Assembly: GCF_000619905.2 (NCBI RefSeq) | Contig: NZ_CP012371.1 | Location: 1,612,001-1,676,000, forward strand | Source of the DNA: Nitrosospira briensis C-128 | Lineage (GTDB): Bacteria > Pseudomonadota > Gammaproteobacteria > Burkholderiales > Nitrosomonadaceae | Direction of reading: 5' to 3' | Length of the DNA stretch: 64,000 bases | Shown here: in pieces, positions 26,920-35,742 of the stretch | Position numbering within the stretch: position 1 is the first letter of the stretch | How the letters are laid out: each line of letters begins with the position of its first letter | The notes under the pieces: model-generated | What the model was told of the DNA's origin: nothing | Databases searched by the model: none | The model's input: the letters and a program-made list of their open reading frames with translations, nothing else | Translations under genes and position numbers: made by a program

Positions 26920-27672
26920 TCAGGAGGATTGGCTACCCGCCATGCACTCATCCAATAGGGCAAGCATGCGCTGCCAGTGCGAACCTTTCCAGAAAACGCG
27001 CTGGCAAGTATCGCACGTGCTGAAGTGATCGAAATGCTCGCGTATAAAGGGTGGAATACGCGTCAGCACTTCTGTTTTATCAATGGAATGCAATGCCGTG
27101 TTGCATTCCAGGCATAGCGTAAATGGCCGTACGCTCCGCGCGAGGTCCAGCCGGTCGAATATTTCGCACAACTGTTGCGCCGGTTTTAATGCGTGCACGT
27201 AACACCCGTGGGTGATTGTGCGGCGCTTGAGCAGTTCTCTGTCGCGCGTAAGCAGAATGCGCCCATCGCGCGCGACGATAGCCTCTATATTGCCATCCTG
27301 GAAGTTGTTATCGTAAAGTGTATCGAAGCCTGCCATGCGAAGTAACCGGGCGAGCCCACCCATGTGGGCGTCTGCAATAAAGTGCGTCGTGCGTAGGGGC
27401 TTCTCCCGCACTCGCAACATGGGGGTGATGTCGAGCATCTCGAACCTGGGAAAAACCGCGACCCGATCGCCATCTTTCAATAGCCGCTCGAACCCTACCG
27501 ATTCTCCATTGACCAGCACCAATTCAACTTCGGTATGAGGCACGCCGAGCGCTTCGATCATGTGCTTGGTTGTCGCCGCTCGGGCGCAAGGGCAAGCAAA
27601 TTCTTGCTTGCGCCGTTCGGGCGCGAGAAAATCGTTCAGTTCCTCGTAGAACCGGAATGTTGCGGTGACCAT
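26920..27672 (-). CDS. Ubiquitin-like/Mut7-C RNase domain protein
   Basis: A 250-residue fusion. Residues 1-80 resemble the beta-grasp ubiquitin-like domain found ahead of Mut7-C ('VELVLVNGESVGFERLLKDG', 'DRVAVFPRFE'). Residues 95-245 are the Mut7-C PIN-type RNase domain ('FIADAHMGGLARLLRMAGFD', 'RILLTRDRELLKRR') with a zinc ribbon 'CLEC' and 'CDTC' and a final 'VFWKGSHWQRM'. The family is predicted to cleave RNA; its biological target is unknown. It is transcribed alone, next to tRNA-Lys. Confidence 0.88.
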   Translation of the reverse strand: MVTATFRFYEELNDFLAPERRKQEFACPCARAATTKHMIEALGVPHTEVELVLVNGESVGFERLLKDGDRVAVFPRFEMLDITPMLRVREKPLRTTHFIADAHMGGLARLLRMAGFDTLYDNNFQDGNIEAIVARDGRILLTRDRELLKRRTITHGCYVHALKPAQQLCEIFDRLDLARSVRPFTLCLECNTALHSIDKTEVLTRIPPFIREHFDHFSTCDTCQRVFWKGSHWQRMLALLDECMAGSQSS

Positions 27673-27792
27673 CCGGAAAGTATTGCACTTTTCAGCAAAA
27701 AGCGCATGTCGACGTCTATGAACCGACTAGATAGCAAGCTTGCTGGTGGAGAGCTTCCCGCAAACCTTATCGGTGAGCGGCTCTGCCTGATG

Positions 27793-28275
27793 TTAATGCT
27801 GCCGGCCCGGATACTTGCCGGTGAGCACCCACGCGTCGATAACGGGTCGCAATAACGTGCTTACATATTCGATACGCACACCCATCTTGTCGGGTGCGGT
27901 AATAATCGCGTGAGCGCGCTTCCCAGGCTCCGAATGCAGAAGCGCATCAATGCCGATACCTTGCTGCTTTAATTCTTCTATCTTGCCTTCTATATCTGAT
28001 TCCCAGATGCCAAAGTAGAGAATTTGCCCAGTATTTTTTTCCGAAAATATTCCGTTACCGTTGGCTTGAAGCAGCTCCACATAGGGTGGTCGGTTCCGGG
28101 AGTACATCGCGGCCACTTTTATGGTTTCGGCCTGCTGCGTATCTGGATTTTCGATATATAGGACACTCTCTGCGGGTTCGGTAAATTTCACGTCCAGCAC
28201 TTTCGAGTAGTGCTCAGCGGCTTCCTGATAATCACGAGCGACTATGCCGATATGGTAGTAGATGTGCTCCAACAT
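27793..28275 (-). CDS. VOC (glyoxalase-like) family protein
   Basis: A 160-residue protein of the vicinal-oxygen-chelate fold: 'IYYHIGIVARDYQEAAEHYS' is the first beta-alpha-beta unit with a metal-type His, 'PYVELLQ' carries the central Glu, and 'VRIEYV' the last strand Glu. The reaction is unknown. I chose the ATG at 28275, where the VOC domain begins and GAGG lies upstream; Met codons at 28308 or 28368 are open but lack good ribosome sites and would add tails of 11 or 31 residues. Confidence 0.7.
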   Translation of the reverse strand: MLEHIYYHIGIVARDYQEAAEHYSKVLDVKFTEPAESVLYIENPDTQQAETIKVAAMYSRNRPPYVELLQANGNGIFSEKNTGQILYFGIWESDIEGKIEELKQQGIGIDALLHSEPGKRAHAIITAPDKMGVRIEYVSTLLRPVIDAWVLTGKYPGRQH

Positions 28276-28536
28276 ATTTTTCGCCTCATTTTTATCAAGA
28301 ATGGTCATTATGCATTTGTCCGGCGGGACACAAGGCATCAATGCCGATGCCGTATTCCCTTGGTCCATTATGTTTTGTAGGTCATTCCAGCCAATGCGTC
28401 AAGAAAGCCTGAAATCCACTTACCGATAATTTCGAATCGCTTGATGCTGGAGCTCAACACTGATCGGTAAGGCATGGGGGTACCTTTGAGCCTCAGTATA
28501 TTGTAAAGTGCGATCCAGATTGCTAACCACCAGCTC

Positions 28537-29253
28537 ATGACTTCTGCCGAACCCACCACCATCTTCACGCACTCCTGGTCGCTCTATGACCTGCTCACGG
28601 AACACAACTATATGTTTCACCGTGAGATATATAGCGGTGTCGTGGATCTTCTGGCGCTGCGAAGCGATAAGGAACATTATCGTCTGTTGGATCTGGGCTG
28701 CGGCAACGCACGCTATTTGGCACCCTGCCTGAAGCGATCACCCCCTGCGTTGTATGAAGGGGTGGATTTATCCGAGGCGGCACTGGCAGAGGCGCGCGAG
28801 TACCTTGCGGAATTGACCGGCCAGGTCATTTTGACCCATGGAGATCTTCTGGAAGCGGTAGAGTCGACAGGAAAAACCTGGGACATCCTCTTCACGGGAT
28901 TTGCGATTCATCACCTGATGCCCGATGAGAAGGCACGTTTTTTCCGCGCGGCCGGGCGCTGCCTTTCTGAAAACGGCTGGCTGATCCTAGTGGATGTCGT
29001 GCGCGAGGAAAATCAGGACCGGAAAAGCTATCTGGACGGCTATCTGAAATTCATGCGCGAAAAATGGACGCACGTGCCGCAGGATCAGTTGGAGGAAGCC
29101 TGTACACATGTCCATGACCACGATTACCCCGAATGTCTTTCAACCTTGCAGGAAATGGCCGGTGCAGCGGGTTTGAACTCCACCCAGCTGATCAGCCGCC
29201 ACGCGCAGCACTACACGCTTCTGTTCTCACGGTCTGCTCCGGCCAAAGGCTGA
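28537..29253 (+). CDS. Class I SAM-dependent methyltransferase
   Basis: A 238-residue methyltransferase with SAM motif I 'RLLDLGCGNARYLAPCL', acidic 'EGVDLSEAALAEA', motif 'ILTHGDLLEA' and post-motif 'WDILFTGFAIHHLMPDEKA'. Substrate unknown. A sodium-symporter-type gene begins 17 bases after its stop codon, so they may be co-transcribed. Confidence 0.85.
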   Translation: MTSAEPTTIFTHSWSLYDLLTEHNYMFHREIYSGVVDLLALRSDKEHYRLLDLGCGNARYLAPCLKRSPPALYEGVDLSEAALAEAREYLAELTGQVILTHGDLLEAVESTGKTWDILFTGFAIHHLMPDEKARFFRAAGRCLSENGWLILVDVVREENQDRKSYLDGYLKFMREKWTHVPQDQLEEACTHVHDHDYPECLSTLQEMAGAAGLNSTQLISRHAQHYTLLFSRSAPAKG

Positions 29254-29270
29254 GGATTTCCCCCACCACC

Positions 29271-30245
29271 ATGCTCCAGAGACTGACCCTTCTATTCCCG
29301 GTCTGGATGGTTCTCTCCGGGGCAATCGCCCTGTGCTGGCCGACATGGCTGGTGGCCATGAATCAGGGATCGGTGATGGTGCTGGTCCTTGCCTTCATCA
29401 TGCTGTGCATGGGGCTGACGCTGACTCTCGAGGATTTTCGCAGGATTGCCCGCATGCCGAGGGCGGTGGCAATCGGTTTTGCGGCCCAGTATACAATCAT
29501 GCCTTTGTTGGGCTGGGGAGTGGCCAATGCACTGAACCTGCCGCCGCACTTTGCCGTAGGCTTGATCCTGGTGGGCTGCTGCCCCGGTGGTACGGCTTCA
29601 AACCTGGTGAGCTATATCGCAGATGCGGATGTAGCACTTTCAGTGGTAATGACGGTCTGCTCCACTCTGGCGGCTATCGTCTTGACACCGTTGCTGACCA
29701 AATTCCTTGCGGGAACCATGGTCCCGGTAGATACCTGGCTATTGTTCAAGCAAACCCTGCAAGTCGTGATTGTCCCCGTGGTGCTGGGCATCCTGCTCAA
29801 CCGCTACGTTCCGCGCCTGGTCATGCGCGTGATGCCGGTGGCACCGCTGTTGTCAGTGATAGGGGTATGCTTCATCTGTGCCGTGGTGTTTGCCGCCAAT
29901 GCCGAAGCCATACTGAACCATGGCCTTGAACTGATTCTCGCCGTTGCGCTGCTACATGGAGGAGGTTTCCTGCTTGGCTACAGTTTCGCGTGGATGCTGG
30001 GCTGCGAGCGCCAGACCGCCCGCACAATTTCCATCGAGGTCGGCATGCAAAACTCCGGGCTTGCCATTGTGCTGGCCAAGCAGGCCTTCCCGTTGCTGCC
30101 GCTGGCGCCTGTTGTCGGTGCTATTTCAGCGGTAATGCATTCTTTGCTGGGTAGTCTGCTGGCAGTGTTGTGGCGCACGCGCTCATTGGAACTCAAGACC
30201 GAGCTAATCCAGACTGCTTCTGTATCGGATCGAAGCAATATCTAG
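29271..30245 (+). CDS. Bile acid:sodium symporter (BASS) family transporter
   Basis: A 324-residue membrane protein of the BASS/NTCP family with about nine membrane segments and family motifs 'MLCMGLTLTLEDFRRIARMP', 'VGCCPGGTASNLVSYIADAD' (sodium-site region) and 'TISIEVGMQNSGLAIVLA'. Bacterial members carry pyruvate, pantoate or other organic anions with sodium. I start it at ATG 29271; the frame is open to 29133 but that part overlaps the methyltransferase and has no membrane character. Confidence 0.9.
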   Translation: MLQRLTLLFPVWMVLSGAIALCWPTWLVAMNQGSVMVLVLAFIMLCMGLTLTLEDFRRIARMPRAVAIGFAAQYTIMPLLGWGVANALNLPPHFAVGLILVGCCPGGTASNLVSYIADADVALSVVMTVCSTLAAIVLTPLLTKFLAGTMVPVDTWLLFKQTLQVVIVPVVLGILLNRYVPRLVMRVMPVAPLLSVIGVCFICAVVFAANAEAILNHGLELILAVALLHGGGFLLGYSFAWMLGCERQTARTISIEVGMQNSGLAIVLAKQAFPLLPLAPVVGAISAVMHSLLGSLLAVLWRTRSLELKTELIQTASVSDRSNI

Positions 30246-30484
30246 TCCATCCACTACTTCAGTATTCTTGAATGAGCCAGGCGCCCGCTTTTGCAGGAAT
30301 GCAATACCGCCACACGATAATCGTTAACGCCTTGGATTTGCACGGTCGCGTTGCCAGTTTTTTTACACTTTTGGATGAAGAGGTAACCCAGCGATAGATC
30401 GTCCCGCTCCTAACGCGTATCCTGATATCGTCCGGATATCCCATCTTCAGCCAGGCAACGCTCGCTGAAATCCCAGCTTGGCTA

Positions 30485-30766
30485 TTAATGCTCGGTCTCG
30501 CCATCCAATCCGTGCATAACACTACCCAATGCGGCAGCCATGGTTTCCATGCCGTTCGCCACTAGCTCAAGCTGCTCATTATTTGGCGTTGGAACATCTA
30601 TCATTGCCAGCGTTTCGTCCAACGGCAATTTCCCGTAACGCATTTGATAGTGTGCGACATTCATTGCAAGTAATCTGGCACATTCCGCCAGTTCGGCCTT
30701 ATTCGCAATATTCATCAATCTATCGACGTGAGCTATATGGTGCTCAAGCTTTTTCAGGTAGGGCAT
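30485..30766 (-). CDS. Hypothetical 93-residue helical protein
   Basis: A small cytosolic-looking protein (start 'MPYLKKLEHHIAHVDRLMNI') that is almost entirely helical, with repeated hydrophobic heptads and conserved-looking 'MRYGKLPLDETLAMIDVP'. The frame is open 28 codons further upstream but that extension has no ribosome site. No family recognised; it lies alone before the integration zone. Confidence 0.45.
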   Translation of the reverse strand: MPYLKKLEHHIAHVDRLMNIANKAELAECARLLAMNVAHYQMRYGKLPLDETLAMIDVPTPNNEQLELVANGMETMAAALGSVMHGLDGETEH

Positions 30767-31260
30767 AGTATTTTTCTTGTGAAGGTTAATTAAGGGCGAA
30801 AAAAAGGCCCACGCGGGAGACGTGGACCTGTAAGTGAGCGAGACCACCATCTAAAATGGTGGCCTCAGGTAAGTGTACGCAGGCGCGATTTATTTGAACC
30901 GAGGAATAGAGGGGTGATTGCCGCTTTGATCTTCAGTTCTGAACGTGATCTTCGGTTTTGAGCGCTTCCCGACAGCAAGTAGCTCGCGCCATCATGCGTC
31001 CGCCAAGAGGGCATTCCTGCGCGCGCTGAGACTGATAATGCTGTTATTGTCTCTGTCCGCTTACCGTTCTCGGTTCGATCGAGGCTGATCCAATCGAAAC
31101 ATGCGCCCCATGGATTTGTAGGCTGATCTGGCAGCCCTTGTCAGGCGCTGATTACGGAAAAGTCCAGTGCGACCAGTCATCGATCAACAAAAATCTCACA
31201 ATTTGCTTAAATCTTGGCGGTGATGACCGTCGCACTCAATGCAACAGATTGTCCTGAGCT
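30767..31260. other. Intergenic region with integrase 5' relic
   Basis: No intact gene. At 31121-31160 a segment matches 32021-32059 imperfectly; on the minus strand both read like the first codons of a tyrosine integrase (here LTRAARSAYKS). The remainder, 30767-31120, shows nothing I can assign. Confidence 0.45.
31121..31160 (-). repeat. Diverged duplicate of integrase 5' end
   Basis: This 40-base segment shares GATCTGGCAGCC and ATTAC-GAAA with 32021-32059. Translated on the minus strand it gives LTRAARSAYKS, compared with LTSDKAARSSRNYLKESG in the longer relic. Homology then stops, so only the start of a second integrase-like gene may remain. Confidence 0.4.
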
Positions 31261-31449
31261 TTATTTTCCTGCAAGAGATTGGCATTTATCAACAAAAGCT
31301 TGCCGCTCAGCTTCGCTTTCGAAAGTGGTAAGCACCGACTGCATTCCTGTGCCGGAACAATTCGTTGAATTTACTTCGGGAGCTCCGCCACCACAGCTAA
31401 CCAATGCGGCACTAAGGGTAATAATAAATACAATATGTTTGAAACTCAT
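31261..31449 (-). CDS. Small lipoprotein
   Basis: A 62-residue lipoprotein: signal peptide 'MSFKHIVFIITLSAALVSC' with lipobox 'LVSC', then a short mature domain with two more Cys and 'FESEAERQAFVDKCQSLAGK'. A good ribosome site (AGAGGAAG) precedes the ATG. It lies among integrase relics. Function unknown. Confidence 0.7.
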   Translation of the reverse strand: MSFKHIVFIITLSAALVSCGGGAPEVNSTNCSGTGMQSVLTTFESEAERQAFVDKCQSLAGK

Positions 31450-31838
31450 TAAATTTCTTCCTCTTTAAAAATCATTAATATGGCGCGGATTCAAAATCGA
31501 GTGCAACAACCAGCAGTTGCTTGGTGTAACTCACAGGCACCCCGAAGGATGCCTTAAAGGATTCCAACTCCCAGCATTTTGCGTAGTCGGGGTTGTATCG
31601 CTTTACGCCGCTTTCGCCAATCATCTATACGCAGAACCAATTCCGAGTAGTATTGTTTTGATCCGTCACCCTCGCTCGGGAGTTAGAAGTTCCGACATTA
31701 TCTGTCAGATGCTAACACACTTAAGATGAGCTTCGGCGTCGCAAGATCGGGATACTTATTTTTTTCTTTCCACGCCCAGTAGGTTTCTGACGCTAAGCGA
31801 TTTAGAGCAGCGGAAACAGAGAATAGCAAGCTCGGCGA
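31450..31838. other. Gene-free stretch downstream of integrase relic
   Basis: No gene is supported. On the minus strand a few stretches (for example 'ETYWAWKEKNKYPD') could be further decayed integrase, but stops and shifts interrupt them and I cannot define a boundary. Confidence 0.35.
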
Positions 31839-32050
31839 TTACTGGTCGATACCCTTTAACAGGAACTCGCACTCGCTTGATATCGCCCTAGCCAAATTGC
31901 AGCCCAGCACCGTTTTACAACCAGGATTCTATTGCATAGCGTAGCTAATCAAGCCGCCAATACTTGCCGCCGTTAGGTAGCACCAGTAGGTACAAACCCG
32001 CTTTCCTTAAGATAGTTCCGGCTTGATCTGGCAGCCTTATCAGATGTCAA
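31839..32050 (-). pseudogene. Decayed tyrosine integrase, N-terminal domain
   Basis: Reading the minus strand with one single-base shift gives LTSDKAARSSRNYLKESG, then LYLLVLPNGGKYWRLDY, then KTVLGCNLARAISSECE and FLLKGIDQ. This follows the arm-binding domain of P4-type (DUF4102) integrases in order: start, GGLYLLV-PNGxKYWR, K-LALG, AR and LL-GIDP. An in-frame stop and the frameshift show that it is dead. The catalytic domain is not visible. Confidence 0.7.
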
Positions 32051-32312
32051 TTACTGAAAGTGCCAAAAGAGACGGTCGGACTTCAGTTCCAAATCTGCCG
32101 TTCGCGCATGCTCGACCAGGTCAATTTCTATCAAAAACCTTTTTCGTCCGTTGCTATAGGTTGAAGCGCCACCCATCCGGTTGGCATGTCGTTTAACGCC
32201 CTCCTTATGCGAATCGAGAGTTGTTTTGCGTTATGTTCACTAACGAACAGAGAAGACTTCGGAAAAGGGCGTTAATATTCAAAAGGCTATCAAGCAGAGG
32301 AATTTCCGGACA
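32051..32312. other. Short gene-free stretch before the membrane protein
   Basis: No gene. It contains the upstream region of the integrase relic and the leader of the gene at 32313, with a ribosome site AGAGGAA near its right end. Confidence 0.35.
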
Positions 32313-33026
32313 ATGACCGATCAATTTGAGCGTACGGCCGTCAAGCTTTCTCAGAGGCCCTTGGGTATTATCGCCCTCTTTATCGTGCTAATTCATGGAT
32401 TTGCCAGTCTAGTTGTTGGGTTCACCACGAATATCGGAGAGAATAATCAGTCCATACTGGTATGGTTCCTAGTATTGTTTCCGGTGATTGTGTTCTTGGT
32501 CTTTGCTTGGCTCGTGAGCTTCCGCCATGTGAATCTGTATCCGCCCGAGGCCTTCCCTGATCCGCGGGTCTTCGCCGATCTTGCTACACTTACTTACGGT
32601 CAAGCAAAATTCGACAATCTGAATTTGCAGAAATACTCACAATCTCAATCCGCGGCGCCCCCACATTCTCTGAGAACGAGTGCGACCGGAAGTCTGTATT
32701 GGCTGGGCCACGATCTTATGTGGACTGCGGACATACTCCTTCGGAAGGGCCCCGCAGAACAGGCGCTGATCGGGTTGGCCCAAGCGCGGCACCACCTGGT
32801 TCAAGTCGGACTCGGGGAAACCCCAATCGAATATGAGATCGTTGCTTTGAACGAACTGATCAAACTATCTGAGGAGCTTTCACCCTCCCTTCGAGACAAG
32901 TGCGCTAGCCAACTGGGCTCTATCATTGACCGTATCGGAATGGTGGTAGAGGCTGCGCAGGCCAACTTCCAGGTGCCCCCGCACTGGACGCGCGTTCGAA
33001 GCCAAAAAACCCGGGTTGGTGACTGA
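32313..33026 (+). CDS. Hypothetical protein with two N-terminal membrane helices
   Basis: A 237-residue protein with two membrane segments ('LGIIALFIVLIHGFASLVVG' and 'VWFLVLFPVIVFLVFAW') joined by a short loop. A soluble helical domain of about 160 residues follows ('LYWLGHDLMWTADILLRKGP', 'LIGLAQARHHLVQVGLGETP'). The cytoplasmic domain resembles stand-alone accessory proteins of mobile regions, but I do not recognise a family. It sits between integrase relics and a RAYT element and is likely acquired. Confidence 0.65.
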   Translation: MTDQFERTAVKLSQRPLGIIALFIVLIHGFASLVVGFTTNIGENNQSILVWFLVLFPVIVFLVFAWLVSFRHVNLYPPEAFPDPRVFADLATLTYGQAKFDNLNLQKYSQSQSAAPPHSLRTSATGSLYWLGHDLMWTADILLRKGPAEQALIGLAQARHHLVQVGLGETPIEYEIVALNELIKLSEELSPSLRDKCASQLGSIIDRIGMVVEAAQANFQVPPHWTRVRSQKTRVGD

Positions 33027-33274
33027 CTGCCGTTTTATAACGGATCAGGCGAGGGGTCGCGGTGCATGCTCTTGATTCACTTTGCCGCATTATCGGCATT
33101 ATCGGATTGGGGGAGCGCTCAACCTTCACTCGATGCAATCCAAATACCCTGATACCTCGCAACCGCAACCAGCGTATGTATCCGCCGGCTAACTATAATT
33201 ATCGTAAACAAGCGGCCCCATCAATTGCGGCGTTGAGCGCCCGTTATCCAGACCAAGCTGTCTGAACCGAGGAA

Positions 33275-34074
33275 AATCAATGGGGTCAGAGTCGATTCAT
33301 TTTGAATTGTTCTGATTTCCTATCTCCGCCCTTGGCCGCAGGCGCTACCCGCCTCTTCAATTTCTCTTGAATACTTTGCTTGAACCGGTCGTTTCCCAAT
33401 ACCCAGGCCTTGTTGGTTGCCTCTCTGATTACGTTAATGCTCTTTTCAGAAATCGGATACTCGAATAACCGCTGGTACGCGCTTTGGCGTTCCTCGTCAA
33501 TTCTTCCCAAACGTAGGTATTCGGAATGTGGGGTTACCAAATCATTGGCCCAGCCCAGGGCATTGTAGCCATAGCTTGACCAACGGTATTCGGATGGATG
33601 GGCTACCATACCGGCGCGTACAGGGTTCAGTTCTATATAACGCATACAGGTCAGCAAATACGCCTCGGTATCAACCAGAGTAGCTTTGTAGCGCCCTTCC
33701 CATAACGTACCGGTGCGCCGGTAGCAATGATTGAAAAATTGGACATAATAACGGCCCAGCTTTTGCAAGGCTTTGCTTAAACTCTGCTCTTTATGGGGGG
33801 TGATGAGTAAGTGCACGTGGTTGGTCATCAGCACATAGGCGTGAATGTCACAACCATGCTTCTGACAGGCTAATCGCAACTTATCAAGATAGAACCGATA
33901 ATCGGCCTCCACACAAAAAATCTCAGTCCGATTATTACCACGTAAAATTACGTGCTGCGGTTGGTCAGAAAGGATAAATCTCGGTAAGCGCGCCATTTGC
34001 AATTCCTGTCGCGGAAAAGTTTTCAGTAAACGTCATCGTTACTGCATGATCAATCGAGTCTGACCCCATTGATT
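33275..34074. mobile_element. RAYT unit bounded by 23-bp inverted repeats
   Basis: Left repeat 33275-33297 and right repeat 34052-34074 are inverted copies with one mismatch in 23 bases (AATCAATGGGGTCAGA, then G or C, then TCGATT). The RAYT gene lies between them; its stop codon falls inside the left repeat. The boundaries suggest that the gene was mobilised as an 800-bp unit. Confidence 0.7.
33286..34002 (-). CDS. REP-associated tyrosine transposase (RAYT), copy 2
   Basis: A 238-residue HUH Y1 transposase of the RAYT family: 'MARLPRFILSDQPQHVILRG', HUH motif 'MTNHVHLLITPHKEQSLSKA', 'RRTGTLWEGRYKATLVDTEA' and 'MRYIELNPVRAGMVAHPSEY'. It is clearly related to the copy at 24774 but differs in the C-terminal third. 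Its last codons overlap the left inverted repeat. RAYTs process REP palindromes, several of which occur in this window. Confidence 0.94.
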   Translation of the reverse strand: MQMARLPRFILSDQPQHVILRGNNRTEIFCVEADYRFYLDKLRLACQKHGCDIHAYVLMTNHVHLLITPHKEQSLSKALQKLGRYYVQFFNHCYRRTGTLWEGRYKATLVDTEAYLLTCMRYIELNPVRAGMVAHPSEYRWSSYGYNALGWANDLVTPHSEYLRLGRIDEERQSAYQRLFEYPISEKSINVIREATNKAWVLGNDRFKQSIQEKLKRRVAPAAKGGDRKSEQFKMNRL

Positions 34075-34320
34075 CCGCATTGATTCCGTGCTTGCCCATG
34101 TCGATAACCCCCACTTAGTTCGGTTACCAACAATTTGAGGCAACGTATCCCCTTGATGTACTCCTTCGGTTACTTTTTTATTGAGGCAATTCGCGATTAG
34201 ATTTTTTGTCAGCAAGTTGCTGAAGGCGATCTATACTTAATAAGTTTGTGCAGTAAACCACGCAAAGTAACAGCACCAAAAACGGGAAGCTCAGAAAAAC
34301 CTATTTCTTAGGAACCAGTC

Positions 34321-34947
34321 ATGACTCTCAGCAAATCGTTAGTTGCAACTGCTCTCATTGTATTTGCCTCTGCTTCGCACGCCAACACGGTTATTAAATT
34401 TGACGCGGTGATCGGTCACCCGAATGGTGTTGCTGTTCCAGATGGTTATTATGGATCCGCCTGGCTAGGATGGACAAATTTCCATCTAATAGAGGTTACA
34501 AATCCCAGTTGGTCCAATAGCGGTGCGGTACAGGCAAGTGTGTCATTACCCGGTGTAGCGAATACAGATTCAGGTTTGCCCTCCCAGATATACTCCATAG
34601 CGCCGTTTACACTAAATTCCGCTTACTTCGCCGCAGATTGGAATGATGGCCTTGAGGTTAACGTCAGAGGCTTATCAGAGGGGTTAATCATTCATAGTAA
34701 ATCATTCACTATTGATACACAGCACCCCACTCTCATGACATTTGATTGGGAGCATGTTGATACTCTGTTGTTTTCGGCAAGAGGGGGAATTCCGAACAGC
34801 ACGTTTAGCGGCACCGGGACAGGATTCGCTATGGACAACCTGATTATTAATGGTCCTGTATCAATCACGCCAGAACCCGAAACCTACGCCATGCTCCTGG
34901 CTGGTCTCGGTCTTTTAGGATGGAGAATGCGCAGCGTTAGAAATTGA
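34321..34947 (+). CDS. PEP-CTERM sorted secreted protein
   Basis: A 208-residue exported protein. The signal peptide 'SLVATALIVFASASHA' and the C-terminal PEP-CTERM signal ('PEPETYAMLLAGLGLLGWRM' then a short basic tail) are diagnostic: exosortase would cleave at the PEP motif and release or anchor the protein. The middle is a beta-rich domain without enzyme motifs ('YYGSAWLGWTNFHLIEV'). PEP-CTERM proteins accompany exopolysaccharide production; no exosortase is in the window. It is followed by a terminator. Confidence 0.88.
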   Translation: MTLSKSLVATALIVFASASHANTVIKFDAVIGHPNGVAVPDGYYGSAWLGWTNFHLIEVTNPSWSNSGAVQASVSLPGVANTDSGLPSQIYSIAPFTLNSAYFAADWNDGLEVNVRGLSEGLIIHSKSFTIDTQHPTLMTFDWEHVDTLLFSARGGIPNSTFSGTGTGFAMDNLIINGPVSITPEPETYAMLLAGLGLLGWRMRSVRN

Positions 34948-34975
34948 TCAGCCAATAAAAGAAGTGTGTAAATTA

Positions 34976-35000
34976 ACCCGCCTAGAGCGGGTATTTTTTT
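34976..35000 (+). terminator. Terminator after the PEP-CTERM gene
   Basis: A 6-bp stem ACCCGC/GCGGGT with loop CTAGA is followed by A and seven T residues, 28 bases after the stop codon. Confidence 0.85.
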
Positions 35001-35180
35001 GTACCCAAACTCCCCATAAAGATTCTCCGCTCCATCGGTCTTTAATATCGAAACCTTGGATCGATCTGCCGGACTCATTCCCAGCTTACCTCTAATACGG
35101 ATTCAAAGCGGATAAGTAGCGCCGCACTGCTACGCCAATGTTCGGTGCAGGAGTAGCAAGTATCTGGGCAGCGTGCTCGA
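35001..35180. other. Gene-free stretch between terminator and integrase relic
   Basis: No gene seen. If the integrase relic to the right continued, its central part would lie here, but the frame ends at the TAG at 35181 and no further integrase motif is recognisable. Confidence 0.35.
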
Positions 35181-35348
35181 CTACACCCCAAACGCCAAGC
35201 GCTTTTCTTTTCCTCCGAACCGATACTTGAACCGCCAGTATTTTGAACCGTTCGGCATTACTTCAAGATACATTCCACCACCATCCGTTAGTTTGTACGA
35301 CTTAGTTCCAGGCTTCGCCTTCCGGGCTGCGACATCGTTTAATTCATG
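35181..35348 (-). pseudogene. Truncated P4-type integrase beside tRNA-Ala
   Basis: On the minus strand a 50-codon open segment reads ELNDVAARKAKPGTKSYKL, TDGGGMYLEVMPNGSKYWR, FKYRFGGKEKRLAFGV and then stop. This is the DUF4102 arm-binding domain of tyrosine integrases with its hallmark KAKPGTKSYKL-DGGG-YL-V-PNGSKYWR-KYRF-GKEK-LAFG. The start codon region is broken (stops just upstream) and the catalytic domain is missing. It lies about 180 bases from the 3' end of tRNA-Ala and points away from it, the standard layout of a tRNA-integrated island. Confidence 0.85.
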
Positions 35349-35525
35349 TCAATTCACCTACTGGGGGCATCAAATTTGCATTGGAGGCATTTGTTGCCAA
35401 ATTATGCCCCTTTTGACAGCTTGTTTGCAATAGATGGGAATGGATGGCAGGAAACAACAAACTCGCGTATCTATTTGATTTACGAGGGTTTTTTGAACTA
35501 ACTTGAACTGCTTAAAACGGGTGAT
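35349..35525. other. Spacer between integrase relic and tRNA-Ala
   Basis: This stretch adjoins the tRNA 3' end where an attachment core would lie. No second copy of the tRNA 3' end was found to its left within the window. Confidence 0.35.
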
Positions 35526-35601
<76 letters not shown>

Positions 35602-35742
35602 ACATATTAAGCGCTATTTTATAACAAAAAACGACAGCAGAATATTTACGTTACCCAAGAGCGGCAAATGAGTACTCAATACCAGCGAGTACCCCGGTAG
35701 GGTGGATGACTTACAAAGGAACTTGACGAAGCCCGTGTCCGC

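Noticed and set aside
30259-30522. An 87-codon minus-strand frame after the BASS transporter
   Set aside because: Its end reads like translated extragenic palindromic sequence (IPAKAGAWLIQEY), and it overlaps the better-supported 93-residue gene.
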